From: Actinopolymorpha alba DSM 45243
GTDB lineage: Bacteria > Actinomycetota > Actinomycetes > Propionibacteriales > Actinopolymorphaceae
NCBI RefSeq assembly: GCF_000373925.1
Contig: NZ_KB892747.1
Location: forward strand, 55,978 to 119,977
DNA length: 64,000 bases
Direction: 5' to 3'
Positions 1 through 8,271 of this stretch are shown piece after piece (position 1 is the stretch's first letter; every line of letters starts with the position of its first letter). A program made the translations under genes and the position numbers. Under the pieces are notes generated by a model that saw nothing but the letters and a program-made list of their open reading frames with translations, ran no database searches and was not told the origin of the DNA.

Positions 1-39
1 GAACTCCTTGGCGAGTTCGTAGACCCGGACCTTAGCCAC
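1..39 (-). CDS. infB: Translation initiation factor IF-2, N-terminal fragment
   Basis: Only the first 13 codons are inside the window. Read on the minus strand from a GTG at 39 they give VAKVRVYELAKEF, the conserved first residues of bacterial IF-2, the GTPase that brings initiator tRNA to the 30S subunit. An AAAGGAGA ribosome binding site lies just upstream of the GTG. The gene follows ylxR, nusA and rimP on the same strand, the usual order of this operon. The rest of the protein lies outside the window. Confidence 0.8.
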   Translation of the reverse strand, partial: MAKVRVYELAKEF

Positions 40-123
40 TGCTCTCCTTTGCCGGCCCGGGCCCCTCGTGGGTCCAGGCCGCTAGTTCCTAGGCGTGCTC
101 ATTGCTCGGTTCTCATCGAGTGC

Positions 124-540
124 TCATGAGCCGCTCGACCCACTTTCCTTCTCGGGTACTGCCTGTGCTCGGGCACCTGGTGTGCCCAATGACGCGTTGT
201 CTGCCAGAACCGGGTGTGCGCCGGCGACCTGGCCGGTGGAGGTCACGTCCCGCTCCTCGACGTGACGGCGGAGCTTATCGAGGTCGATCGGCCCCTCCGC
301 CCGCAGCGCGCGCGAGAACGCTCGTCGCCGCTCGGCGAGTCCCAGACACTCCAGCGTCGGATGCAGATGCGCTCCGCGCCCCGGCGCGTGGCCGGCGACG
401 TCGGGAACGAGCCACTTCGTCGCGCCGTCCTGCGCGAGGACAACTCGGAGTAGTTCGGACTTCGCCGCACGATGCCGGCAACCTACACACGTCCGCACCA
501 CGTGCGTACGCGTTTTTGGCTCCCGACCTGTACGACCCAC
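124..540 (-). CDS. ylxR: YlxR family (DUF448) RNA-binding protein
   Basis: A 138-residue protein with the YlxR signature: RTCVGCR near residues 16-22, then PGRGAHLHP around 53-61 and an AERRRAFSRALR helix. YlxR proteins are small basic nucleic-acid-binding proteins found between nusA and infB; some have been linked to RNase P or transcriptional control. The start is a GTG at 540 with a short purine stretch before it; an internal GTG just ahead of RTCVGC is possible. The C-terminal 40 residues after the core fold are low-complexity and probably disordered. Membership of the nusA operon supports the call. Confidence 0.85.
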   Translation of the reverse strand: MGRTGREPKTRTHVVRTCVGCRHRAAKSELLRVVLAQDGATKWLVPDVAGHAPGRGAHLHPTLECLGLAERRRAFSRALRAEGPIDLDKLRRHVEERDVTSTGQVAGAHPVLADNASLGTPGARAQAVPEKESGSSGS

Positions 541-722
541 CTCGGGAGAGTGTACCCAGACAGTCGTACTGAGCGGGCGCTGGATCTGTTCCTACGCAAG
601 ACCAGGCTTACGCACTGACTGCCCGGAACGCCGGACCTGACACACCGTACATAGGGAGGAACGTCGAGGTCGGAGCGGTCATTCCCGGCTCAGGTGCCGC
701 TCCCCCGCGACCCTTCCAGCCT

Positions 723-1769
723 TCAGGGCGCGGTCGAGCCGGCGCCCGAAGCGCCAGAACCCTGCCCGGTTTCGGAAGGATGCGCCTGCGGGGCGTCCGA
801 CCGCTGCTCGGTGTCGGGCCGAATGTCGATCCGCCACCCGGTCAGCCGGGCCGCCAACCTGGCGTTCTGACCCTCCCGGCCGATCGCGAGGGAGAGTTGG
901 TAGTCGGGCACGATGACCCGGGCCGCCTTCGCCGCCAGGTCGACCACCTCGACCTGGCTGACCCGCGCCGGCGAGAGGGCCTGCTTGACGTACTCCGCCG
1001 GGTCCTCGGACCAGTCGACGATGTCGATCTTCTCGCCGTGCAGCTCGTTCATCACGTTGCGGACCCGCGCGCCGACGGGGCCGATGCACGCGCCCTTCGC
1101 GTTGACCGACGGGTTGTGTGAGCGGACGGCGACCTTGGTGCGGTGGCCGGCCTCGCGCGCGATCCCGCTGATCTCGACGGTGCCGTCAGCGATCTCGGGA
1201 ACCTCGAGCGCGAAGAGCTTCTTGACGAGATTGGGGTGGGTGCGCGACAGCGTGATCTGTGGGCCGCGGAAACCCTTGCGGACAGACACGACATAGCACT
1301 TGATGCGGTCGCCGTGGTTGTAACGCTCGCCGGGCACCTGCTCCTGCGGTGGCAGGATGCCTTCGACCTTGCCCAGGCTCACGTAGACCAGCCGGGGATC
1401 CTTGCCCTGCTGGATCACGCCGGAAACGATGTCGCCCTCGCGCCCGGCGAACTCGCCGAACATGTGGTCTTCTTCGGCGTCCCGCAGGCGCTGCAGGATC
1501 ACCTGCTTGGCTGTCGTGGCCGCGATTCGCCCGAATCCGGTGGGAGTGTCATCCCATTCGCGGGCGGTGCCGCCTTCGGAGTCGAGTTCGGTCGCCCAGA
1601 CCGTCACGTGGCCGCTGCCGCGGTCAAGCTCGACCCGGGCATGCGGCTGGGCACCCTCGGTCCGTTGGTAGGCGATGAGCAACGCCTGCTCGATCGCCTC
1701 GGCTACGGCCTCGAGAGGAATGTCCTTCTCGCGTTCGAGGGCACGCAGAACCGCCATGTCGATGTCCAT
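723..1769 (-). CDS. nusA: Transcription termination/antitermination factor NusA
   Basis: A 348-residue NusA, normal length for actinobacteria. It binds RNA polymerase and modulates pausing, termination and antitermination. The N-terminal polymerase-binding domain covers about residues 1-108. An S1 domain follows at about 112-178 (GDIVSGVI to ITLSR). KH1 is around 195-265, with GPVGARV near 230, and KH2 around 280-316 with [10 protein letters not shown]. The tail after about residue 320 is short and disordered; there is no E. coli-type acidic repeat region. The ATG at 1769 has a GAGGGG site and lies 4 bases after the rimP stop, so the two are almost certainly cotranscribed. Confidence 0.97.
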   Translation of the reverse strand: MDIDMAVLRALEREKDIPLEAVAEAIEQALLIAYQRTEGAQPHARVELDRGSGHVTVWATELDSEGGTAREWDDTPTGFGRIAATTAKQVILQRLRDAEEDHMFGEFAGREGDIVSGVIQQGKDPRLVYVSLGKVEGILPPQEQVPGERYNHGDRIKCYVVSVRKGFRGPQITLSRTHPNLVKKLFALEVPEIADGTVEISGIAREAGHRTKVAVRSHNPSVNAKGACIGPVGARVRNVMNELHGEKIDIVDWSEDPAEYVKQALSPARVSQVEVVDLAAKAARVIVPDYQLSLAIGREGQNARLAARLTGWRIDIRPDTEQRSDAPQAHPSETGQGSGASGAGSTAP

Positions 1770-1773
1770 CGGT

Positions 1774-2289
1774 TCACCCCTCCTCGTCCGCGTCTACGGC
1801 GCCTTCGTCATCGATCTCGGCATCTGGCATCCGGGAGAACTCCACCTGAACCCGGGCCTTGGCGACATCTGCGTAGGCGATCCGTGCGCGTTGGCCGTCA
1901 GCGTCCAGCTCGGCGCTGTCGTCGTCGGCAGTCTCGACCCGACCCACCAGCTGGCTGCCGTCGGTGTGGATGACCTTGACCAACCTGCCGATGTTGCGCC
2001 GCCAGTGCCGTGGCGCCGTGAGCGGCCGGTCGACTCCTCGCGACGTCACCTCAAGGGTGTAGGAACCGGATCCCATCGCGTCGCTCGAGTCGATCAGCTT
2101 CGCCGCGGTCCGGGACGTCTCGGCCAGCTGGTCGAGCGTCACTCCACCGTCGGCGTCGACGACGAGTCGCAGGACAGTACGCCGGCCGGCAGGCGTCAGC
2201 TCCACCGCCTCGAGGTCGAGGCCGCTGTCGGAGAGCGCCGGCGAGAGAAGCGCGACCACCCGGTCACGAGCAGCGGAACTGTTGGCCAC
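1774..2289 (-). CDS. rimP: Ribosome maturation factor RimP
   Basis: A 171-residue RimP, needed for late 30S subunit assembly. The open frame continues far upstream, but the gene should start at the GTG at 2289 ([10 protein letters not shown]), which is preceded by GGAGG. The protein shows the RimP pattern: an N-terminal alpha/beta domain with [16 protein letters not shown] and [14 protein letters not shown] at about residues 77-90, then a C-terminal Sm-like barrel (GRLVKV to [13 protein letters not shown]). It ends in an acidic tail. It is the first gene of the minus-strand rimP-nusA-ylxR-infB run. Confidence 0.95.
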   Translation of the reverse strand: MANSSAARDRVVALLSPALSDSGLDLEAVELTPAGRRTVLRLVVDADGGVTLDQLAETSRTAAKLIDSSDAMGSGSYTLEVTSRGVDRPLTAPRHWRRNIGRLVKVIHTDGSQLVGRVETADDDSAELDADGQRARIAYADVAKARVQVEFSRMPDAEIDDEGAVDADEEG

Positions 2290-2508
2290 GGCTGCCTCCT
2301 CTCTCTCCAGTTGTGTGCCCCGGGTGCGGGCGTTAGCCCGACGGAGCAGGCGTCGCCACACCAAACTGGTCCGAACTGGGTCCGATCTCATGTGCCGCAC
2401 GACTATCCCGCGGCCCGCTCTGGCGAGGTCAGCGTACCCGTCCGACGAAAAGCCGATCAAACCACGTGCGGGGCGTGTTGACCCGCGGGTTCGGGTAACG
2501 TCGCGCCC

Positions 2509-3138
2509 GTGACAGCGCCGACAGACTGGCTCGGCCGCCACCGTCGGCTGGATGGTGACCTGACTGGGGTCCCGGGTGGGCCGACGCGACGGCGGGTCCT
2601 CCACGCCACCGTGCTGGTCGGCGCGGCCAGCGCCGCCGCGGGAGTCCTCTCCGCATGCACGGGACCCGCCTCCGAGGTGCCTGACCCATCGGTGACCGCG
2701 CCGCGGGCCGGCGCTTCCCCCTCCCCCACGCCCGACCCGGACCTGCCCGTCGTCACCGCCGCGATCGCCGCCGAGCAGCACCTGCTCGCCGTCTACGCGG
2801 CCACGCTCGCCCGCCATCCCACTTACCAGGCACGGCTCGCGGCGTACGTCCGCCGCCACGAAAGCCACCTGTCCGCCCTGACCACCCTCACCCGGCCCGG
2901 CGATGACAGCGGTGCGCGGCCGGTGACGACCAGCAGTCCGCCGCCGACGGGCGGAATCAAGGTCCCTTCCTCGGCCGCGCAGGCGCTGGCGGCGCTGGCC
3001 TCCGCCGAGAACGCCGCGAAGGCCGGGCGGAGCAAGGACCTGCGTACCGTCAAGAGCTCCGAGTACGCCCGCCTCCTCGCGTCGATCTGCGCGTGCGAGG
3101 CCACCCACGCCACCCTGCTCGGCGCGGAGGTCGGCTGA
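2509..3138 (+). CDS. Exported ferritin-like (DUF4439-type) protein
   Basis: A 209-residue protein starting at GTG 2509. Residues 26-29 are TRRR, followed by a hydrophobic stretch and a cysteine at about 50 (VLSACTG). This resembles a twin-arginine or lipoprotein export signal. After a Pro/Ser-rich linker comes a helical region (AAIAAEQHLLAVYAATL; ASICACEATHATLLGAEVG) with Glu and His placed as in ferritin-like bundles. Such a protein beside rimP is common in actinobacteria. Its stop overlaps the start of the next gene (TGATGA), so the two are translationally coupled. Function is unknown; metal binding is inferred. Confidence 0.75.
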   Translation: MTAPTDWLGRHRRLDGDLTGVPGGPTRRRVLHATVLVGAASAAAGVLSACTGPASEVPDPSVTAPRAGASPSPTPDPDLPVVTAAIAAEQHLLAVYAATLARHPTYQARLAAYVRRHESHLSALTTLTRPGDDSGARPVTTSSPPPTGGIKVPSSAAQALAALASAENAAKAGRSKDLRTVKSSEYARLLASICACEATHATLLGAEVG

Positions 3139-3620
3139 TGACCAACCAGCGCGAGATCGAGACCCTCCAGCAGGCGCTTGCCGGCGTGCACGCGGCGATC
3201 TGGGGGTACGCCGTGCTCGGGCCGCGCCTTCGGAACGCCGACCGGGAGCGCGGCCGGCAGGTCTACTCCGGCTACCGCGGGCTGCGCGACCAGCTGACCT
3301 CGCTGATCCGCGCCCGCAGGACCACACCGGTCGCCGCCGAACCCGCCTACGCCCTGCCGTTCCAGGTCACCAGTGCCACCACGGCCCGCCGGCTCGCCGC
3401 CCACCTGGAAGACGGATGCGCTGGCGTCTTCGCCGACCTGGTGGCCGGCGCCGCGACCGCGGACGTCCGGGTGTTCGCCGCGCGACTGCTCAACGAGTGC
3501 GCCGAACGCCGGCTTCAGTGGGGTTCGGATCCGGTGGCCTTTCCTGGACTTGCCAAGGACGAGGCCATGGCCGCGCCACGGCGCTCACCGTCACCGACCC
3601 CCGCCAACGGAACCCGCTGA
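3138..3620 (+). CDS. Ferritin-like DUF4439 domain protein
   Basis: A 160-residue helical protein starting at the ATG that overlaps the previous stop by one base. It begins EIETLQQALAGVHAAIWGYAVLGPRL, the typical first helix of DUF4439, and has further helices at residues about 35-55, 75-105 and 105-130 (RVFAARLLNECAERRLQW). No signal peptide is seen, so it should be cytoplasmic, unlike its exported partner. The last 25 residues are Pro/Ser-rich. The function of the family is not established; the bundle fold suggests metal or small-molecule binding. Confidence 0.75.
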   Translation: MTNQREIETLQQALAGVHAAIWGYAVLGPRLRNADRERGRQVYSGYRGLRDQLTSLIRARRTTPVAAEPAYALPFQVTSATTARRLAAHLEDGCAGVFADLVAGAATADVRVFAARLLNECAERRLQWGSDPVAFPGLAKDEAMAAPRRSPSPTPANGTR

Positions 3621-3678
3621 GCGCCGGCGGGCTCGCGGCCGCCGGATCTGCCCGGCTCGGTCGACCCCGCCAGGATCG

Positions 3679-4656
3679 TCACGGGATGAGCAGGGTCTTG
3701 CCGAGGGCGGTGCGCGCCTCGATGGCGGCGTGCGCGGCGGCCGCCTGGTCGAGCGGGTACGTCTGACCGATGGTCGGCACCAGCCGGCCGGAGACCGCGA
3801 GGTCGAGCGCCTCGGCAACGAGTGCGCGGATCCGTGCCTGGTCGCGAAGCTGTGGACCGCCATGGCTCGCGACAGTGAGGCCGCGGCCGAAGAGTTCGTT
3901 CACGGAGATGTCCACCGGTGTGCCGCTGGCGTACCCGAAGATCAGAAACCGGCCGGTGCCCTCCGCCAGCAGACCGAACGACGTACGCCCGATCGCACCG
4001 CCCACGGACTCGAACACCACGTCCACGCCGGCACCGCCGGTGGCGTCGCGAACCCGCGCGTCCCAGTCGGGCTCGGTGTAGTCGACCGCGTGGTCCGCGC
4101 CCAGTTTGCGGACCGCTTCGAGCTTCCGCGCGCCGTTCGCCGCACCGATCACGATGGCGCCGGCATCCTTGGCCAACTGCACCAGGAGGCTGCCAAGCCC
4201 GCCGGCGGCCGCCTCGACGAGAACCCGCTCGCCAGGCGCAAGGCGGGCTTGACGCACCAACGCCACCGCGGTGCGCCCGGAGGCCCGCAGCGCCACCGCC
4301 GACTCGATCGGCAGGCCGGCTGGTACGGCGTTCACCTCCGATACGGCGGCGACCGCGCGCTCGGCGTACCCACCGTGACCCCCGGCGCCGGAGACGATCA
4401 GCTGGCCCACAAGGGCCGGGTCGACGCCCGCACCGACTCCCGCGACGCGGCCACCGATCTCGTTACCGAGAACGAACGGCGGCTGCGGGCCCCCTGCGAA
4501 GGGTCCGGCACCAGCGCGGATCATCGTGTCGACGAAGTTGATGCCGGCGACCTCGACGTCCACGAGTACCTGACCGGGGCCGGGTTTCGGCTCGGGGACC
4601 TCCGCGACCGTAAGGACCTCAGGTGGGCCGTAGGCCTCGACTCGCACCGCACGCAT
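3679..4656 (-). CDS. Zinc-independent quinone oxidoreductase (MDR superfamily)
   Basis: A 325-residue medium-chain dehydrogenase/reductase of the NADPH:quinone reductase branch. The N-terminal GroES-like domain begins MRAVRVEAYGPPEVL and contains AGINFVDTMIRAG. The Rossmann domain has the nucleotide-binding glycines in AAAGGLGSLLVQLAK at about residue 148. Catalytic zinc ligands are absent, as expected for quinone reductases. It lies 21 bases after the MFS gene on the same strand, so the pair probably forms an operon controlled by the divergent TetR gene. The natural substrate is not known; quinones or enals are typical. Confidence 0.9.
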   Translation of the reverse strand: MRAVRVEAYGPPEVLTVAEVPEPKPGPGQVLVDVEVAGINFVDTMIRAGAGPFAGGPQPPFVLGNEIGGRVAGVGAGVDPALVGQLIVSGAGGHGGYAERAVAAVSEVNAVPAGLPIESAVALRASGRTAVALVRQARLAPGERVLVEAAAGGLGSLLVQLAKDAGAIVIGAANGARKLEAVRKLGADHAVDYTEPDWDARVRDATGGAGVDVVFESVGGAIGRTSFGLLAEGTGRFLIFGYASGTPVDISVNELFGRGLTVASHGGPQLRDQARIRALVAEALDLAVSGRLVPTIGQTYPLDQAAAAHAAIEARTALGKTLLIP

Positions 4657-4677
4657 GGGCTGGAACCTCCTTGTTTT

Positions 4678-6183
4678 TCAGCGGTCTGAGTCGACCGCGG
4701 CAGCTGACTCGGCGGGGTTGGGCTTGGTGGGCTTGGTCAGGTTGGGCATGGTCAGGGCGATGAGGGCGACCACCACCAGGAGGGCAGCCCCGACGTCGAA
4801 GGCACGCGCGTAACCCGCCGCGAGCGCCCCGGCCGCGACGGCTCCGTCCAGGCGTCCGCCGGACAACGCCTCGATGTGGCTGGCGGAGATCGTCGCCAGC
4901 ACGGCGAGCCCGAGCGCGCCGCCGACCTGCCGGCTGGTCGTGAGGATTCCCGCGGCCAGCCCGGCTTCTGAGCGAGCGACGCCAGAGGTGGCGATCGCCA
5001 CCACGGGCGGGAAGGCCAGCCCCATCCCGAGGGACATGAGGATGCCGGGCAGCACCACGCCCGTGACCAGGCCGCTGGTCGCACTGAGCTGGCCCTGCCA
5101 GGCGAATCCGGCGGCGCTGACCACCAGTCCGACGACGACCAGCCGCCGAGCGCCGAGCCGCCCCAGGAGGCGGGGCGCCAGGCGGGCACCGACGATGAGG
5201 GCGAGCGTGTGGGGCAGGAACGCGAGCCCGGCCTGCATCGCGCTGTAGTGCAGGACGTTCTGCATGGAGAGCGAGAGGAAGTACCACATCGCGAAGCCAG
5301 GAACCGTCATGAGGAACGCGACGAGGTTGGCGCTCGAGATCGCGCGGGTCCGGAAGAGTCGCAGTGGCACCAACGGCGTCTTCGCCACGAACGCCTCGAC
5401 CGCGACGAACACCAGCAGGGCTACCACGCCGAGCGTGAGCGGTACGAGGGTCTCCGCCGTGGCCCAGCCGAAGGTCTCGGATCGCATGACGCCGTACGCC
5501 AGCCCGGTGAGCCCGACCGTCACGGTCACCGCTCCGGCCAGGTCCAGCCGCTGCTTGGTCCGTGGCCGCCCGGCCGGAAGGACCAGGAGGGCCGCGACCA
5601 CCGCCGCCGCACCGATCGGCACGTTGATGAGCAGGACCCAACGCCAGGACAGGTAGTCGGTCAGAACACCGCCCAGCACCGAGCCCACCGCGCCCGCGGC
5701 CGCGCCGACCGCGCTCCACGTCGCCACCGCACGGGTACGCCGCTCCCCTTCACTGAAGGTGGTGGTGAGGAGCGTGAGAGTCGCCGGCGACAGGATCGCG
5801 CCGCCCACTCCCTGGGCGGCCCTGGCCACGATCAGGGCCTGCGGTGACGTGGCGAGCCCGCCAGCCAGGCTGGCCACCGCGAACACCGCCAGCCCGGCGA
5901 CGAACACCCGCCGGCTGCCGTAGAGATCCACCGCCCGTCCCCCGAGGAGCAGGAGACTTGCGAACGCGAGCGTGTAGGCGTTGACGACCCAGGCCAGCCC
6001 GGCCGGGTCGAAGCCGAGTTCGGAACGCATCGCCGGCAGCGCGACGTTCACGATCGAGACGTCGAGCACCACCATCGCCTGGCCGGCGCAGGCAAGGACG
6101 AGGACCAGCCAGGCGGCGGGTGGGCGGGGGGTGTGACCGGTGCCCGCGGACTGGTTGGTTGTCGTTGTCGTGTCGTTCGGCAC
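4678..6183 (-). CDS. MFS drug efflux transporter, DHA2 (EmrB/QacA) family
   Basis: About 501 residues with roughly 14 predicted membrane helices. Family motifs are visible: VVLDVSIVNVALPAMRSEL in helix 1, GGRAVDLYGSRRVF (motif A) and a proline/glycine-rich helix 5. The start is taken as GTG 6183 (VPNDTTTT), with an in-frame GTG at 6195 as the alternative; the frame upstream is not coding-like and overlaps the operators. DHA2 pumps export hydrophobic drugs and dyes by proton antiport. The divergent TetR gene and the two palindromes in front suggest inducible expression together with the downstream oxidoreductase. Confidence 0.9.
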   Translation of the reverse strand: MPNDTTTTTNQSAGTGHTPRPPAAWLVLVLACAGQAMVVLDVSIVNVALPAMRSELGFDPAGLAWVVNAYTLAFASLLLLGGRAVDLYGSRRVFVAGLAVFAVASLAGGLATSPQALIVARAAQGVGGAILSPATLTLLTTTFSEGERRTRAVATWSAVGAAAGAVGSVLGGVLTDYLSWRWVLLINVPIGAAAVVAALLVLPAGRPRTKQRLDLAGAVTVTVGLTGLAYGVMRSETFGWATAETLVPLTLGVVALLVFVAVEAFVAKTPLVPLRLFRTRAISSANLVAFLMTVPGFAMWYFLSLSMQNVLHYSAMQAGLAFLPHTLALIVGARLAPRLLGRLGARRLVVVGLVVSAAGFAWQGQLSATSGLVTGVVLPGILMSLGMGLAFPPVVAIATSGVARSEAGLAAGILTTSRQVGGALGLAVLATISASHIEALSGGRLDGAVAAGALAAGYARAFDVGAALLVVVALIALTMPNLTKPTKPNPAESAAAVDSDR

Positions 6184-6266
6184 GCCTTGCCCCACTTTCC
6201 GATCGCCGGACCACGGCGGGTCTCTGAGGGCCTTGCTCCAGTCGCCGTTTGGTCGCCCGCCAGTGC

Positions 6267-6328
6267 GGAACGGAGCGCTCCGTTCCGGTTCATGGTGAGG
6301 ACAGTACCGGAGCGGAGCGCTCCGGTCC
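6267..6328. promoter_or_regulatory. Tandem palindromic TetR operators
   Basis: Two copies of the palindrome CGGAGCGCTCCG lie in the divergent region between the MFS and TetR genes. At 6267-6286 the symmetry extends to 20 perfect bases, with half-site GGAACGGAGC. At 6309-6328 the same half-sites recur with one mismatch (GGAGCGGAGC / GCTCCGGTCC). The centres are 42 bases apart, close to four helical turns, so two dimers could sit on the same face. The second copy ends 17 bases before the TetR ATG, which suits autorepression. Confidence 0.75.
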
Positions 6329-6344
6329 ACGTAGGATCGGGAGC

Positions 6345-7022
6345 ATGAGTTCGGCCGCCCCTCCCCCTGCCTCCACCTCGACTCCCGCGCGCCGCGCTGA
6401 CGCCGGCCGCAACGACCAGCGGGTCCTGGCAGCCGCGCGAGAGGTCCTCGAGGAACTCGGCGCTGACGCCCCGATGTCCGCCATCGCCGCGCGCGCCGGT
6501 GTCGGCATGGGGTCGCTCTACCGGCGCTTCCGCAGCAAGGAGGACCTCATCCGGCAGCTGGGGATCACCGCCATGGATGGGGTCGGCGAGGAAGTCCGGG
6601 CCGCCCTGGAGGAGGAGCCCGACGGCTGGGCGGCGTTCACGCGCTTCATGCTGGTGTGCACCAAGCCGGCGAGCTGTACCAGCGTGCAGTTCGCGGGGAC
6701 CTACACGGTGACCGAGGAAATCCGCGCCGCCTGGGAACGCCGGAAGGACGCGATCCAGGAACTCGTCGACCGCGCCCACGCGGAAGGATCCCTGCGCCCA
6801 GACGTCACGGGGGCGGACGTATCCCTGCTGCTGGCCCAGTGGCGTGCCCGGCATCGCGTCCACGACGAACGCGCCGCCGCCCTTCACCAGAAGTACGTCA
6901 AGCTCGCCCTGCGGGGACTTCGGGCACCTGCCGACGAGGAATCTACTTCCGAAGAACTCGGCGCCACCTGGGACGAACTCCGCGAACGCTGGCTTGCCGC
7001 GCTCCATCCTCGCAAGCAGTAA
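6345..7022 (+). CDS. TetR/AcrR family transcriptional repressor
   Basis: A 225-residue regulator. The ATG at 6345 follows GGATCGGGAG. The N-terminal DNA-binding domain is at residues about 25-75: RVLAAAREVLEELGADAPMSAIAARAGVGMGSLYRRF carries the TetR helix-turn-helix, and SLYRRFRSKEDL is characteristic. The ligand domain that follows is helical and has no recognisable substrate signature. It is divergent from the DHA2 exporter, with two palindromic sites between them, so it most likely represses the exporter-oxidoreductase operon and itself. Confidence 0.92.
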   Translation: MSSAAPPPASTSTPARRADAGRNDQRVLAAAREVLEELGADAPMSAIAARAGVGMGSLYRRFRSKEDLIRQLGITAMDGVGEEVRAALEEEPDGWAAFTRFMLVCTKPASCTSVQFAGTYTVTEEIRAAWERRKDAIQELVDRAHAEGSLRPDVTGADVSLLLAQWRARHRVHDERAAALHQKYVKLALRGLRAPADEESTSEELGATWDELRERWLAALHPRKQ

Positions 7023-7210
7023 CGCTCAGGAATCTCGAGTCCCTCCCAGGATGGCGCCGACCTGCTCAAACCCCCGGTCGCCGCACTGCCGGTATGGGGC
7101 CAACGACCGTCGCGATCGAGGCGCTCTCGCTCGGCTCAGGTCGGCTCGCGGTCCGCCTGCGTAAGCTCATGAGGGCCGTCGTACGTCGAACCTGTCGGGA
7201 GGGATGGACG

Positions 7211-8257
7211 GTGACCGGTCCAGTCAAGGGCGTCCACCGTCGTGCCGGTGTGACGATGAACGACGTGGCCCGCCATGCCGGGGTGTCGAACATGACGGTG
7301 TCGAACGTCATCAACGGGCGGTCCCAGCGGGTCAGCGAGCCGACCAAGCAGCGGGTCCTGGCGACCATCGCCGAGCTCGGCTACCAGGTCAACATGACCG
7401 CCAGGCACCTCCGCATGGGACGGACGGGCATGGTGGGCCTTGCGGTGCCGGAGTTCGCGGCGGGCTACTTTCCCGAGCTCGCCACCCGCCTGGCCGATCG
7501 GTTCGCCGAGCACGACATGCGGCTCGTGATCGAACGCACCGGCGGGAGTCGTCGCGCCGAGCTGGACGCACTCACCGCCTCGCGCCTGAGCACGTACGAC
7601 GGATTCGTGCTGAGCGTGGTCGCCGGAGATGCGGCTGATCTCGAGCAGCTCAGCATCGACACTCCGGTGGTGTTGATCGGTGAGCGGGCCGTGCCCGCGC
7701 GATTCGACCACGTGCTCATGGACAACGTCGGCGGCGCCCGGCGGGCCACCGAACTCCTGTTCAGGTCCGGCGCCCGCCGGCTCGCGCTCCTCGGTGGTGC
7801 CGAGGGCGACCAGCAGTCAATGCCCGAACTGCGGACCCGTGGTTATCGCGAGGCACACGCGGCCGCTGGCCTTCCGATCGACGACAACCTCATCCGGCCG
7901 TCGTCGTTCCGGGTCGTCGACGGGTACACCACCACATTGAAGTTGATCGGCAGCGGTCTCACTTTCGACGCCGTGTTCGCGCTGACCGATTCGGCGGCGA
8001 TTGGCGCCCTGCGGGCACTCACCGAATCGGGCCTGCGCGTTCCCGAGGACATCCAGGTGATCGGGTTCGACAACGTCGACGGAAGCCGTTTCAGCGTCCC
8101 CACGTTGACCACGGTCGAACCCGCCAACGACGAGATGGCCGACGCGATCTGCTCCCTTCTGATGGAGCGGATCGATCAGGGCGGCGCCTCCGCGCCCGCC
8201 CGGGTGGTGATGCCCACGGCAACGATCATCGAACGCGAGTCAACCCGTATTGGATGA
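7211..8257 (+). CDS. LacI family transcriptional regulator
   Basis: A 348-residue regulator starting at GTG 7211, with GGGAGGG upstream. Residues 14-34 hold the LacI helix-turn-helix (TMNDVARHAGVSNMTVSNVING) and the hinge helix lies near residue 55. A periplasmic-binding-protein-like sensor domain follows (GMVGLAVPEF to STRIG). It is convergent with the GH51 gene, ending 14 bases from that gene's stop. This arrangement suggests, but does not prove, control of arabinose-polymer use. Confidence 0.93.
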   Translation: MTGPVKGVHRRAGVTMNDVARHAGVSNMTVSNVINGRSQRVSEPTKQRVLATIAELGYQVNMTARHLRMGRTGMVGLAVPEFAAGYFPELATRLADRFAEHDMRLVIERTGGSRRAELDALTASRLSTYDGFVLSVVAGDAADLEQLSIDTPVVLIGERAVPARFDHVLMDNVGGARRATELLFRSGARRLALLGGAEGDQQSMPELRTRGYREAHAAAGLPIDDNLIRPSSFRVVDGYTTTLKLIGSGLTFDAVFALTDSAAIGALRALTESGLRVPEDIQVIGFDNVDGSRFSVPTLTTVEPANDEMADAICSLLMERIDQGGASAPARVVMPTATIIERESTRIG

Positions 8258-8271
8258 TTCGTTTCGCTCCC

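Noticed and set aside
2290..3327. Upstream extension of the rimP frame to 517 codons
   Set aside because: The extension is antisense to the ferritin-like gene, and the GTG at 2289 has a strong ribosome binding site and gives the normal RimP length.
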